A stretch of DNA of 64,000 nucleotides, taken from NCBI GenBank assembly GCA_009823395.1, contig CM020509.1, positions 21,220,001 to 21,284,000 of the forward strand, in the 5' to 3' direction. The DNA comes from Thamnaconus septentrionalis. Taxonomy: Eukaryota; Chordata; Actinopteri; Tetraodontiformes; Monacanthidae. The first letter of the stretch is position 1, and every line of letters begins with the position of its first letter. Below the pieces are notes generated by a model. That model was not told the origin of the DNA. It saw only the letters and a list, made by a program, of their open reading frames with translations, and ran no database searches. A program made the translations under genes and the position numbers. Below, piece by piece: positions 12,963 to 23,545 of the stretch.

Positions 12963-13761
12963 TGGATACGCTGGGACACATCATCAGTGATGTTGTATCC
13001 TGGGATCATCGGGGGTTTCGGGTCTTTCAACATTAGAGCCCCTCAGCCCAGGCGACCCGGCCGGGGTGATCAATCCCCGGCCTGTGTCCCAGCAGTGCTT
13101 GCCCAAGGTTCTGCCCTCTTCATCCAAAGCCATCTTGTGGCTTTCTCTGCGGCTTCAGTTGCGGATATGATAGCCTTCCGTTTTGCCTCCCCGACGAGTC
13201 CTAGAGTGAACGCCCTGCGAAACCCCAGCATCCCACCTCACAGATCGTTTTCCAGCCCTGCCTCCTGCACTCTTCCACCAGCTCCTGGTACTTGGTACAC
13301 TTCCTCCCATTGGCCTCGTCCATGCGTTCTTCCCATGGCACAGTGAGCTCCAGAATGATCAGCTGCTTGGTGAAATCGGAGACAATGATCATGTCTGGGC
13401 GAAGCCTGGTTGATGTTATCCTGGGAGGGAACTTCAGCTGTCTGCCCAGGTCCACTTCCAGTTGCCAGTCATTAGCGGAGGTGAGGAGGCCAGACTTTGC
13501 CCGTGGTGGTATGTTGGGCTTCTCTCCAGCTCTGTGGAATGTGATGGTTTGTGGTCTGTGTTGGCGTTTGCTGGTGTTGATGGCGGTGGCGATGCTGTCA
13601 GCAACTGCCCTAAGCACCTGGTTGTGGCACCAGCGATAGCGCCCGTCTCCAAGGGCTTTTGGGCAGCTGCTGAGTAGATGTTCCGGGGAGCCCCGTCCTG
13701 AGCAGCGGGGACACGATGGTGTCTCCGTTTTGCCCCAGACATGGAGGTTTGCTGGGCTTAG
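12963..13761 (-). mobile_element. 5'-truncated RLE-type LINE (R2/NeSL/Dong-like)
   Basis: About 800 bp of non-repeat sequence lying exactly between two (TA)n arrays. It holds the C-terminal coding part (13201-13761, minus strand) and a short 3' UTR (12963-13200). There is no reverse transcriptase domain, so the copy is 5'-truncated as expected from incomplete target-primed reverse transcription. The flanking TA arrays may be the target. Confidence 0.7.
13201..13761 (-). CDS. C-terminal LINE protein: CCHC motif and restriction-like endonuclease
   Basis: On the minus strand the frame reads through about 187 codons of complex sequence to a stop at 13201; upstream it dissolves into translated TA repeat. 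Near its start is a zinc motif of the form C-x2-C-x7-H-x4-C (plus-strand 13662-13712), the spacing seen between RT and endonuclease in R2-type elements. Further on are RPDMIIVSD and LELTVPWEE, matching the D and E(x)T(x)P positions of the restriction-like (PD-D/E-xK) endonuclease of R2/R4/NeSL-group LINEs. In that family the domain nicks the target DNA. No stop or frameshift interrupts the retained part, so the insertion looks young or the domain has been kept. It could instead be a captured host gene; without RT or promoter evidence I treat it as a truncated LINE. Confidence 0.65.
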   Translation of the reverse strand, partial: LSPANLHVWGKTETPSCPRCSGRGSPEHLLSSCPKALGDGRYRWCHNQVLRAVADSIATAINTSKRQHRPQTITFHRAGEKPNIPPRAKSGLLTSANDWQLEVDLGRQLKFPPRITSTRLRPDMIIVSDFTKQLIILELTVPWEERMDEANGRKCTKYQELVEECRRQGWKTICEVGCWGFAGRSL

Positions 13762-13764
13762 ATG

Positions 13765-13832
<68 letters not shown>

Positions 13833-13848
13833 TATATACATATATATG

Positions 13849-13915
<67 letters not shown>

Positions 13916-13960
13916 CCACATATATATATATATATATATACACCCACACATATATATATT
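13762..13960. repeat. (TA)n array with CA/GTA variants
   Basis: About 200 bp of TA repeat with short TACA and TGTA interruptions. It separates the RLE LINE fragment from the next DNA element. Confidence 0.97.
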
Positions 13961-14200
13961 CGGGCTGTCAGTGGATTAAATTTTTTAATCGTAATTAATC
14001 GCATAGTGTCCTGAGTTAACTCGCAATTAATTGCAAATTAATTACAATTTGTTTTTACCCTTGTCTATATATGCCCTATATGCTTTGTAATTTTTACAAG
14101 ATATTTATTGTGTTTCTTATAGTCTAGGAAAAAATAAATAAAAAAATATTCCTTTGTGGGAATATTCATTTTTTTTATTTTCATTGGAACATTCAAAAAC
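13961..14200. mobile_element. Partial GGGCTGTCA-type non-autonomous DNA element
   Basis: Starts GGGCTGTCAGTGG followed by TTAATCG and GAGTTAACTCG motifs. It matches, in reverse orientation, the right end of the elements at 31015-31543 and 36958-37468, including the internal AAGATATTTATTG and TTTCTTATA motifs. Only about 240 bp of one end are present. The terminus resembles hAT-type ends, but no target duplication is visible. Confidence 0.6.
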
Positions 14201-14265
14201 AATTACATGCTTGCCACCATTGTGCGTGTGAGCATGACCGCTCCTGCCAGGATGGGCAGTCCCTG

Positions 14266-15744
14266 GTGGAGGAACTCTGTCACAACTTGAAGCAGCATGA
14301 GTTACAAATCAAGAATGCACAGCAGGTGCTTATTACTCCTCCTCCACCACCAAGCGGGTCATCGCTCCCTCCACCTCAACAATCTCTGTTCCCTACCCCA
14401 GAGTCTTTTCAAGGCCCAGCTGGTTCCGGCATTGCTATGCAGCCCTCTCAGCATCTGATCTGCAACTCAGTTGGGAGACAGGGATTTAATCCCATAGTTG
14501 ACCATTTGGAGCACCATGATGCCTCTAAGGCGGCATCTTTCCCCAAGCAGTCGTCTTCTGCAATTCACAATCACCCCGCGAACCCAGAGTAGCCCAGAGT
14601 GCACAGAGTGGACCACCTAATGTCGCTGACCCTCAAGCTCATCCTCTACCTCCTCAGTCTACTCTGTCTGTTACTCCTCCTGTGCATCACATCCCTATTG
14701 CAGTTATTGCTCTTCCTCAACCTTCATCAGCTGTTGCTGATGCAATACAGCATCCTGTAGGGTCCCAGGCTATGTGGCCAGCTCATTCTTCTGCAGCCTA
14801 CCGGTATCGTCATGAGGGCCCTTCTTTCCCTTACTTTGTGCATGACGATCCCCAGGAGTTTGCCATGTTAAAGATGGCCCTTTATAATCTCCTTCCTTCA
14901 GAGGAACCAGAAGCAGACTCGTCCCTTCAAATGCCAACAGCCCATACCCATACACTCATGCACTGTCTGCTCTCCAACAGCGTTATGGCCAAACACAACA
15001 GCTGGTCCTGAGGGAAATCAGTGCCATCCAAGCTCTTCCATCCATACAAGCTGGTGATTCAGTTACTTTGCCAGCCGAGTCAGAGCCCTAATTGGCATGC
15101 TGCAGTCACTGGGCGGCGTTTAAGGCCAAGCTGAGTTAGCTTGTGCCTCTCATGTGTGGGACCTTCTGGCCAAGCTGCCTTCAGGGCAAGTTGCAAACTA
15201 TGCCCAATTCGCCAGAGGCAAGCGTCCAGGGACCCCCTACAACCTTGTGGAGTTTCCTACTTGGTTAGAAAATGAAGCGGAATGCCAACTAATAACTTCA
15301 CAAGTCAGCATTACCCGACGCATGCAACCAAACCAGCCTTTCAGGAATAAGAAACCAGCAAACAGATACACCTACATGGTGCCAGTGGCACACGTATGCC
15401 TCCAGGCCATTGAGAGTCAAGGGCTTCAACCTCCCAGTTCCCAGCCAGGAAACAACAGCCCTTCTCTCCATATTGTTGGACTAAAGACCATCACCTTATT
15501 GTGTGCCCAGGGTTTGGCCAGCTTGACCCTGAAGACGTCAGGTTGCTGGCGATGTGCCCGCCACCATCGAGTCTCATATTGTGAGTTTAAGAAACCCTGT
15601 CCTAAATGCCAAGGAAAGCACCTTGGTGTCTTGCATAAGGCGAACAGGAGCAAGAATCCAGGGGGAATATCTTACCAGTTGCAGCAGCAAAGTCCTCTTG
15701 AAGGTGGTCAAGGTGATCTTAAGCTACCAAGGGAAAGAACTTGA
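14266..15744 (+). pseudogene. BEL/Pao gag, frameshifted
   Basis: Three open segments (14266-14592, 14682-15011, 15154-15744) in different frames together resemble Pao gag. The first is Pro/Ser-rich after a coiled region. The second and its continuation hold the ALSALQQRYGQ-like block typical of the Pao gag domain (DUF1759-like). The third ends with a Cys/His zinc knuckle, CWRC followed by HH and CPKCQGKH, at about 15546-15630. In Pao elements this protein packages the RNA. Stops and frame changes at about 14590, 15011 and 15090 break it. Confidence 0.75.
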
Positions 15745-16180
15745 GACTCACGCCATTCTTGATGACGGATCCCAACGGACAATGTTGTTGTCCACTGCTG
15801 CATCAGACCTTGGGCTGAATGTGGCGGCTGAGTCACTTGCCTTAAGAACTGTCCGCCAAGGCACTGAAATCCTTGAAGGCCAAAAAGTGTCCTTTAGTAT
15901 CTGCTCAGCCTCTAGTCCCGAGGGAAAATTCCTAATTAAGGTAGCCTTCACTTCCTCTCATCTTGGTCTGGCTGAGAAGACCTATCCCCAGCAGATTTCC
16001 TGCCGTTTCTGTCATGTGCAAGGCATACCACTTCAAGCCTTTAACCGGGTTCAACCTGTACTTCTTATAGGTTCAGATCATCCGCATCTTCTCTGTCCCA
16101 TCGATCGTGTGTGTCTTGGCCCTGGGGAGGGCCCGGCTGCTGTTCACACCGGCTGGGCTGGACCCTTCAGGGCCTGACAG
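15690..16180 (+). pseudogene. BEL/Pao aspartic protease region
   Basis: The frame covering 15554-16177 contains LDDGSQRT at about 15758-15781, the D-[DST]-G active-site motif of the Pao retropepsin (DUF1758-like). It is followed by the conserved run to SDHPHLL near 16080. In the family this enzyme processes Gag-Pol. The region overlaps gag in another frame, which fits either a frameshift or decay. It ends at a stop at about 16177, short of the usual Pol continuation. Confidence 0.75.
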
Positions 16181-16189
16181 CACTTCCTG

Positions 16190-16696
16190 CATCTACTGAG
16201 GATTCCATCATTGCCGATATGGAATCAGTACATGTGGTTCAGACCATGTTCCTTGAAAGCAGTCCACCCTCATCTGATCTCCGCCATCAGGTAGAGAAGT
16301 TGAGGAAGCTTGATGTCCTCCCTTTCCAAAGGAGCAAATTCATCACCCAGTCCAAAAAGAGACCTACAGTAGATGCTCTGGCCCAACTCAAGTCAAAAAC
16401 CACACGTGTCATGGTGAATGGAATTAGCAGATACGCCACTCCACTACCTATGGCCTCCCTCCGCCGTATCGAGAGGTGATTAGCCAACAATCCGGAACGG
16501 GCTGCCATCTACAACCAGGAGGTGGACAAATTACTGCAGTGGGGCTATGTTAATCATCTTACCCTTCAGGAAGAAACCCAGATGAGTGAATCTTGTTACA
16601 TCCCCCACCATCTTGTGGAGCAAAACAGCAAGCACTGCCTCGTCTTCAACTTTTTCTTTAAATACCAAGGTCACAGTCAATACGACCAAAAACTTC
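16190..16696 (+). pseudogene. BEL/Pao Pol linker and start of reverse transcriptase
   Basis: After the protease, the frames 16111-16479 and 16522-16696 resemble the region before Pao RT, including RYATPLP and SCYIPHH. The YIPHH block lies at the beginning of the RT domain. The catalytic YxDD box is absent because the sequence stops at the LINE junction at 16697. Confidence 0.65.
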
Positions 16697-17790
16697 TCCA
16701 CCAATTCAATTCAAATTCAATTCAAATTTATTTCTATAGCCCTTTACAATAGCCAAAGTGCTTTACAACAAATGAAAAACTCAATAGATAGGAAATAAAA
16801 ATGCAAAAAGTGCTGCGCAATAAAACCTTGACACAAAATATAAAACACGGGAGAGTGCCACAATGCTGGAAGATACGTGTTTAAAATAAATAAATAAATA
16901 AAACCTGAACAGCTAAAATGGGCACACATAAAAACCGGGCTACCCTAGTCAGAGGTGAATGCCAGTCTAAAAAAGCGAGTCCTCAACCTGGATTTAAAAA
17001 GGCCGGGCTCAGTAATGGTGCGGATGTCAGAAGGAAGACTGTTCCACAGCCTGGAAGCCGCAACAGCAAAAGAACGCTCGCCCCACTGTTTCAATCTCGA
17101 CCTTGGGACCTCAAGCAGCAGCTGACCCGAAGAACGCGAGGCCCTGCCATGATTGCAAAACATTAAAATCTCTGACAAGTAAGAGGGAGCCCTGCCGTTA
17201 ATGGCATTAAAAACAAACAACAAAAGCTTAAAATCAATTCTAAAACGAACTGGAAGCCAGTGGAAAGCTGATAGCACAGGGGTAATGTGTTCACGTCTAG
17301 ATGTGCCTGTTAAAAATCGAGCTGCAGGGTTCTGGACAAGTTGGAGACGTGAAATAGAAGATTTGGGGAGTCCAGCATAAAGTGCATTACAGTAGTCTAG
17401 TCTAGAACTAATAAAAGCATGAATTGCTCTCTCAAGGTCCTGCCGACTAAGAAAAGACTTCACTTTGGCCAAAAGGCAGAGCTGGAAAAAGCTGGCTTTT
17501 ACAACCGAACTTGTCTTTTTGTCAAAGTTAAGACCGTTGTCGAACGTTACCCTTCACCTTATTCTTCACATGTCTTAAAAAAGGGAGCTAGAGTACCAGA
17601 GTTGGATCAGTGGTGTGCCAAATAAAATGCATTCCGTTTTGCTGTCGTTCAGGTTGCAAGAAGTTCTGTGCCGACCACTGTTTTACATCAGTAATAGTCC
17701 ATTAGCTTGGTGAGGGTAGACCTATCATTGGGCCTCAGGGGCAAGTATAAATGTAAATCATCAGCATAAAAATGAAAAGACACATTGTGT
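16697..17790 (-). pseudogene. 5'-truncated L2/CR1-like LINE fragment inside BEL/Pao
   Basis: Minus-strand frames give FYADDLHLYL (the RT YADD box, about 17735-17765). After a frame change comes an open frame 16945-17472 with SRLDYCNALYAG, ARFLTGT and FHWLPV, the C-terminal blocks of fish L2-type LINE ORF2. The 3' UTR ends in GAATTGAATT-type repeats at 16697-16735 (plus-strand AATTC), the usual tail position. Sequence upstream of the YADD box is missing, so the copy is 5'-truncated. It sits where the Pao RT/RNase H should be. Confidence 0.8.
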
Positions 17791-18543
17791 CACCCAGGCC
17801 CAGAAAGAGTGTTTGCTGGTATCCGCCGTAATTACTGGATCCTGAAGGGACACCAAGCCATTCGTAAGCACTAATTCTCCTGTTTTGAATGCGGGAGACT
17901 GAAGGGAAACCCTACCATGCCCAGAATGGCTGACTTGCCCCCTCACGTGTCCGCTTGTTCAAGCCCCCCTTTTTCTCAACTGGGATGGACTGCTTTGGAC
18001 CCATCACAGTGAAGCTAGGTCATCATCATGAGAAACGCGAGGGAATGCTCTTCAAATGTCAGACCACCCACCGTATTCATATAGAGACCCTAGGCCATCT
18101 GGATACAGACAGCTTCCTCTTGGCCTTCCATCGGTTTGTAAGTCGCCGTGGGTGTCCTTTTGAACTCATCTCAGACTACAAACTTCATTGGGGGAGAGCG
18201 AGAAATACAAGTGACCTTCACTCAACTCTGTCCAGGTCTACAATAGAAGTTGGCTAAATCTCAAGTACGCTTTGTTCACAAGCCCCCCCCATGCATCCCA
18301 CTTCAGACGTACCTGGGAGAGAGAGGTACGGGCCATCAAGACTGCTCTGCGTGCTGCCCTTGGAGGTGAGATTGTCACAGGTGAGGTATTGAGGACAGTT
18401 CTAACCGAAGTGGAGGAGATACTCAAAGTCAAAATGAAAGGCAAGACCTACGTACGACCTGTAAGTCGATTGATAGCCCTCCCTCTTATCTCAGACCTGG
18501 AGCCGGGACTGATACCCAAGCCTCCTCACAAGAATCAAATATG
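17791..18543 (+). pseudogene. BEL/Pao integrase
   Basis: From about 17800 the plus strand encodes GIRRNYWI and CFECGRLKG, the integrase zinc-binding region. Then comes a catalytic core with GMDCFGP (first Asp) and FHRFVSRRG at about 17985-18150. The second Asp region reads ISDYKLHW instead of the usual DNGTNF, so it is altered. A second frame (18272-18544) carries HFRRTWEREVRAIK with the catalytic Glu. The domain would join retroelement DNA to the host chromosome, but the frame change at about 18190-18270 and the altered Asp motif make it inactive. Confidence 0.8.
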
Positions 18544-18567
18544 AAAGAACATATTTGAGGGGCGGCA

Positions 18568-18790
18568 TGTAGTGAAGAGTCAAAGGAAGAGGAGGAGGAG
18601 GAACAGGAAGAAGTGGATATCATCCATCCTGCTGGAAGGCATAAATATGAGTGGCTGTCGGTGTGTCTTCCTCTCACTGCACCTGCAGCCGTCCACCAAA
18701 CCAGTATCGTTTGGCACTGTGTTCTTTGTAAGTTCTTGCTTCATACATTGCTTTGTTAACGTTGTGGCATTCTGGTTGGTTTAATTTGTA
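18568..18790 (+). repeat. Probable BEL/Pao 3' LTR
   Basis: A purine-rich tract (TTTGAGGGGCGG, 18554-18565) directly precedes TGTAGTGAAG at 18568, the expected polypurine tract and LTR start. The right end is not defined because no 5' LTR is available for comparison. Confidence 0.5.
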
Positions 18791-20215
18791 ATATTTATAT
18801 CATTTGAATTTAACCATGCTAGCCATGCAACCCATGTCAGCCACACACAAGAACTCAAACTGCATCCTGATCTCTGAGGCTCTTGGAGTCTGACCGCACT
18901 CCCATTTTGTTGGCCAACCTGTGGTTTCACCAGCACAACCAAAGTAAAATTTAAAAATGTAACATGCAGCATCAGGGTTAGGGTTAGGATGGGACTTGTG
19001 TGTGTGCGAATGTGTGTGTGCGTGCATGTGTGTGTGTGTGTGTCCATGTGTTCTGGTACGACACTTCCTATTTCCCTGTTTTTTTTGCCATCTGCCCCTC
19101 CCACCAGTAAAGTTCCGCGCCCCCCCTGTGACTGAGGTCGACCACCTACATCATCAGTTCATCGATTTGATGATTCACCAATTCACCGATTCCTTAGCGT
19201 TCGGACGTGTCGACCGGTTCGTCACGACGCGTCTGTCATAGAAGTGACGTTTGTCTGAAAAAACATCCATCCGGTCGACAAGAAGAAGAAAGACTTCTCC
19301 CGTCTCCTCCGTTGGTGCGGTTAAAAATAATAAAATTCAAGTTCAAGATCAAATTGGATTTACGATGGGAAATGTTTTTCGCACACGAAAAAAAGCAAAA
19401 AAAAAAAAAAAAGCAAGAAAAGCAGCAGACGTCAACATTTAGCCGTGGCGTGACGGCTGAGCACTGAATCATAAACACTTTGATCACAGGGTGAGTTAAA
19501 ATAAAACAAGCGCCCCCTGCCTGTGCGCCTGCATCGGGGCAGATAATCATTCTTCCTCCTCCTGTTTAGGCTTTGTTTTTTTTTGTTGTTTTTTTTCCCT
19601 CTTCTTTCCCTCCACCTGCACATCAAAACGGAAACAATGTGTTATAGCAGCGCCGCCGCCGCCGCCGCTGTTATTACCCCGAATGAAAGAAGAAATAAGC
19701 ATAATATCGGCCGCTGTTTGTGATGATTGCATGGCTTTATGGTAAAAAAATTGTGCTATTACACCTCCCCACCTACCCCCCCGCCCCTTCCCTCCAAAAC
19801 AAAAGGGATAAACACGTCCATTTTCCCAACTTTAGTTCCCATTTCACGCCTTTCTCTCGCTTTTCATTTCACGCTCGGCTTCAGCCTATTTATCGATGAG
19901 GCGGCGAGTGAGCGGTGGGAGGCCATTACTGACAAGAAGTAACCTGTGAGGGTATGCGTCTGGAAAGATGTGTCATACACGGAGCTCCCCCCAACCCCCA
20001 CCCCACCCCGGCCCCCCTGCCCCCCTCAACCCCAACAACCTCAGGAGGAAATCTAATTCCGCCCTCATTCTGCAGGAATAAAAGTGTAATATTCATGTGG
20101 CAGGCAGCAGGAGAGGCATCGGGCGGGGGAGGGAGGGAGGGAGTGGGGTGGGCATACGAGCTCACTTTAACAAGGACAAATGCTTTGGCAAAACACAAGA
20201 AATTTACTGCTACTT
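18791..20215. other. No gene recognised; candidate noncoding block 19620-20120
   Basis: Contains a two-unit TTAGGG stretch at about 18976-18988, a GT run near 19000-19045 and poly-A at 19396. The stretch 19620-20120, with CCG triplets at 19652-19670, is unique and complex and could be conserved noncoding DNA; untested. Confidence 0.3.
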
Positions 20216-20503
20216 TAACTATTTTTTTATATATATATATATATAGAATTCACAGAAATTAGTGAAGTGAATCTTGTCAATGTTTGTTTCTCATTTATCT
20301 TTCCTTTCTACATTGTAGATACAAGTTGGACATATACAGTATATATGCAGGAAATGCAGGGAGATTATATATATATATATATAAATATATATATAAAACC
20401 ACCCTGCACTCATGTACATACTGCACACATCAAAAGCACTGTATATTACATATTTCTAATTTCAGACTCTTTTCAACCTGTTATATTTTGTACACACTTG
20501 TTG

Positions 20504-20711
20504 TGACAGTGGCGACCCTGTCACTATGCCTCCAAATGATCATGCGCCCTGGCCACTTGGCCAAGGGATATCCCTTTGGCCGAATGGTTAAGCGCGCATG
20601 GCTATTACCCGGGAGTCTGGGGTTCGAAGCCCGCCCGGGCCCTCTGCGCTTCATGCTTCACTAATTCATACCTTTACTTTATACATATATATTTATATAT
20701 ATATATATACG

Positions 20712-20745
<34 letters not shown>

Positions 20746-20760
20746 TGTATATATAACTCG
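20504..20760 (+). repeat. tRNA-like SINE candidate with TA tail
   Basis: TGGCCGAATGG at 20577-20587 fits the polymerase III A box with one mismatch, and GGTTCGAAGCC at 20621-20631 fits the B box with one mismatch, at tRNA-like spacing. The T-arm does not pair fully, so this is tRNA-derived and not a working tRNA gene. Two foldbacks lie upstream (GTGACAG/CTGTCAC at 20504-20525, and GGCCAAGGGATA/TCCCTTTGGCC at 20559-20581). The body runs into (TA)n at 20690-20752. Confidence 0.45.
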
Positions 20761-21013
20761 AAGCTACACTACAGGGTAAAAAATATAAAAAGAATCCATG
20801 ATGTGACCCGTGTTTCAGTTATCCCACACTCGCTTTTTTTGAAGCCAAAATAACGTGTCTTAATATCAATAAATCATACATTAATTAATAAGATGTCTTT
20901 GAGATTTTATATTTTGGGAGTTTTCAATTGTTTGCCGAAATGGCTGCAGAAATTTCCACAGGATTTCTCTGAAAATGATCCAGATTTTGTAATGCCCCTC
21001 CTTCCCCATTTCC

Positions 21014-21015
<2 letters not shown>

Positions 21016-21052
<37 letters not shown>
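21016..21052. repeat. (CA)n microsatellite
   Basis: Pure CA dinucleotides. Confidence 0.95.
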
Positions 21053-21054
<2 letters not shown>

Positions 21055-21240
21055 TCTCCCCTCCATACCTTCCCTCTGGGCATTTTTCACGACAGACATG
21101 CAAAATGGATGACGAGCACAAAGACGTCCTGTCTGGCCACTGAGTGTGCTCAGTTCAGACACATGCAGATGTGTGAAAAATTAAAGTCAATTCATTCAAT
21201 AATTAAGAAGCAGAGGCGGCCGTGCTGGTGATTCCCTCTC

Positions 21241-21269
<29 letters not shown>

Positions 21270-21271
<2 letters not shown>

Positions 21272-21512
21272 CAGGAGTGCTGCCTGGAAACTCGACACAC
21301 TTACTTCCTATTACACACACAAATATTGAGCTCATGCATAATTTAACCTCCCGCCCACATCCAAAACGATGCCGCCGCCGCCTTATTTATTCTAACGGTA
21401 CCTCAATAATTCATGGCGAGCTGCGTGAGCGCCGTCAGAACAGCCCGCTTAATGAGTGCCGCCGCCGCCGGCTCGCTCCGCTGACGCCGCTAATAAAGTC
21501 AGATTAGTGGGA
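21270..21512. other. Candidate conserved noncoding block
   Basis: Unique sequence rich in AATAATTCATGG, TTATTTATT and CCGCCG motifs, without coding evidence. Possible regulatory DNA; untested. Confidence 0.22.
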
Positions 21513-22012
21513 GATTTAGACGGCGAGGACGGACCGACAACTGTATTCATCACGGGAGGAGTTGGTTAGTTAGCCTGGCTAGTTAGCTAGGCTAGGGTTC
21601 TGTCACAAGCATCCAGCGAGGTAACACATGGTTTGTACAATAATAAAGAAGTTTTCATCTTTACTTAGCTGTTTCAGGATAGGTAGGCTAGCTACCTAGC
21701 CTGGTCGTATTAATGGGAGATCTGGACAGCGAGGACCGTGAGGACGAACAACTGTATTTATCACGGAGGGAGTTAGTTCATTAGTTATTTAGTTAGTTAG
21801 GTAGTTAGCTTTTCTATGGTTCTGTCATGATCGTCCAGCGAGGTGAGACACGTTTGGCTTTTACAGTAATAAAGAGGTTTTCATCCTGACTCAGGTGTTT
21901 CAGGCTAGTTAGCTGGCTAGCCAAAATCAGAGACTTCAGAGTCTCTCATTTCTGCTTTAATAAGTACCTTGCTACCTTTCCGAACTATGAACTAACTCCC
22001 TCCGTGATAGCC
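21513..22012. repeat. Two direct copies plus an inverted fragment of a ~200-bp block
   Basis: Copy 1 (about 21513-21705) and copy 2 (about 21713-21930) share GGGAGAT, GACAACTGTATT or its variant, TCACGG, GTTCTGTCA, TCCAGCGAGGT and AATAAAGA motifs in the same order. At about 21986-22006 a short piece of the block recurs in inverted orientation (ACTAACTCCCTCCGTGATA). Runs of TTAGTTAGC fill the spacers. Family unknown. Confidence 0.75.
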
Positions 22013-22747
22013 AGCTAGTTAGCTAGCTAAAAAGTGGGCGGGGCCCGTAGCGGGATGGGTGGGATTTTCTCTCCAATAAGAGCTGCTCTGATAGGATCAA
22101 TGGGGTTCCAGGTTCCGGAGGTGGGCAGGGCCTCTCAACTCAGTGGGGAGGGGGGGGTGATTTATTAACGGCCCACTTCAAGAAGAAGACGAAGAAGAAA
22201 GAAAAACAGCAGAAAAAAGTCAGAGTGAGACTTTTCATGATAAATATTTTGCAGCGTGCCGCCGATCGATGGCGGCCAGCAGAAGCAGGAAGACAGATGG
22301 TTTCTCCCGCCAACTGGGAAGCAGCAGGTCTGCAGCAGCGGAGGGAGGGAAGGAAGGAGATGGATGAAAAGACTTTTTATTTTATTTGTCGAGGTTACTC
22401 GGAGACAGAAACAAGGAACTGAAGATAAAAATAAATAAATAAGTAAGTAAGTCAGTAAATAAAGACTCTGGCTGAAAAACTTCTTTTCATCTAAAAAGCG
22501 GCGCTAAAAGAGCCGACACCGAAGCCTTGATTTAATTCATGGATCGATGAGGGACGTCAGGCACAGCGCCGCCTACTTTACAGAAGCGAAAACCTTGATT
22601 TCCTTAAAAGGGTAGGGGGTGGGAGTAAAAAAAAAAATCTCAAACTTGACTTTTTCTCTGAGGTTAATCAAGGTCCTTTTTTTTTCTTTTTTTTAATAAA
22701 ATAAAATAAAAATAATAATCAGTTGTTCACAGACAGTGAGAGTTTTA
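22013..22747. other. No gene recognised
   Basis: Unique AT-rich sequence with short AAGAAG, AAATAAATAAG and poly-T/poly-A runs. No coding evidence. Confidence 0.5.
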
Positions 22748-23143
22748 GGGCCAGATCCACAAAGCGATTGCCCGGCTTTTGCCCCCCCCCAAAAAAATCC
22801 GTGTAAATAGCACCAAAAACAGTGCGTCCTATCCACAGAGGGCACGCTAACGTGAAAAGCGGCGGAAAAAAGCGCCGCTTTTCTGTGCGGCGGAAAAAGC
22901 ACCGTGCAGAAAGACTCATCTGAGTGTATATAAGCGTATTCAATGCGAAACACTGATAAGTTACAAGTGCACTTATACTTATACCCTGCACTTACTCGAT
23001 CAGATCATCCACTGAAGAGCTACAAATCGCACTCAGGTGGCACAAAACCTTTCTGGATGCGATGCAAAGGTTGGCAGGGGAGACAGCCGCAAAAAAATCG
23101 CCGCAATTTTACCGCTGCGCTCCATTCTTTGTGGATCTGGCCC
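22748..23143. mobile_element. Short inverted-repeat DNA element (MITE)
   Basis: Begins GGGCCAGATCCACAAAG and ends with its exact reverse complement CTTTGTGGATCTGGCCC, about 396 bp apart, with no open frame. The interior contains further inverted motifs (AAAGCGGCG and CGCCGCTTTT). Flanks show no clear target duplication, so the superfamily is left open. Its right half is repeated at 34308-34505 because the large duplication starts inside it. Confidence 0.75.
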
Positions 23144-23390
23144 TTGGTTTTTATGTTTTCATCGAAGATTTTGAGGCATTTGGACAGCCGGCCACAGGAG
23201 GGCGCTGTCCGAGCCCCCTCCCAGCCCCCGCCATCCCACCCTGTCCTGTCTTCTTCTTCTTCATGACTTCTAATTTTAATGTACCAGTGTGGTGGATTAA
23301 ATTCACGGCGTGCTATTGGATGGCCAATAGCCCCGCCCCCTCTCGCCTCCTCACCAGGAAAAAAAAAACAGCCATCCCACTTTTTCTCTT

Positions 23391-23545
<155 letters not shown>

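Larger units (their letters stand above)
14205..18790 (+). mobile_element. Decayed BEL/Pao LTR retrotransposon
   Basis: Gag, aspartic protease, the start of reverse transcriptase, and integrase occur in the BEL/Pao order on the plus strand, ending in a purine-rich tract and a probable 3' LTR. No 5' LTR is recognised. The middle of pol (most of RT and RNase H) is missing, and its place is taken by a minus-strand LINE fragment (16697-17790). Many frameshifts make it inactive. Confidence 0.85.

Noticed and set aside
13762..14004. Tyr/Ile-rich extension of the RLE frame into the TA array
   Set aside because: The residues are translated (TA)n; coding similarity ends at about 13761.
18976..18988. 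Interstitial telomere repeat
   Set aside because: Only about two TTAGGG units; expected by chance.
20570..20645. Functional tRNA gene
   Set aside because: A and B boxes each have a mismatch, the T-arm pairs only partly, and no proper acceptor stem forms.
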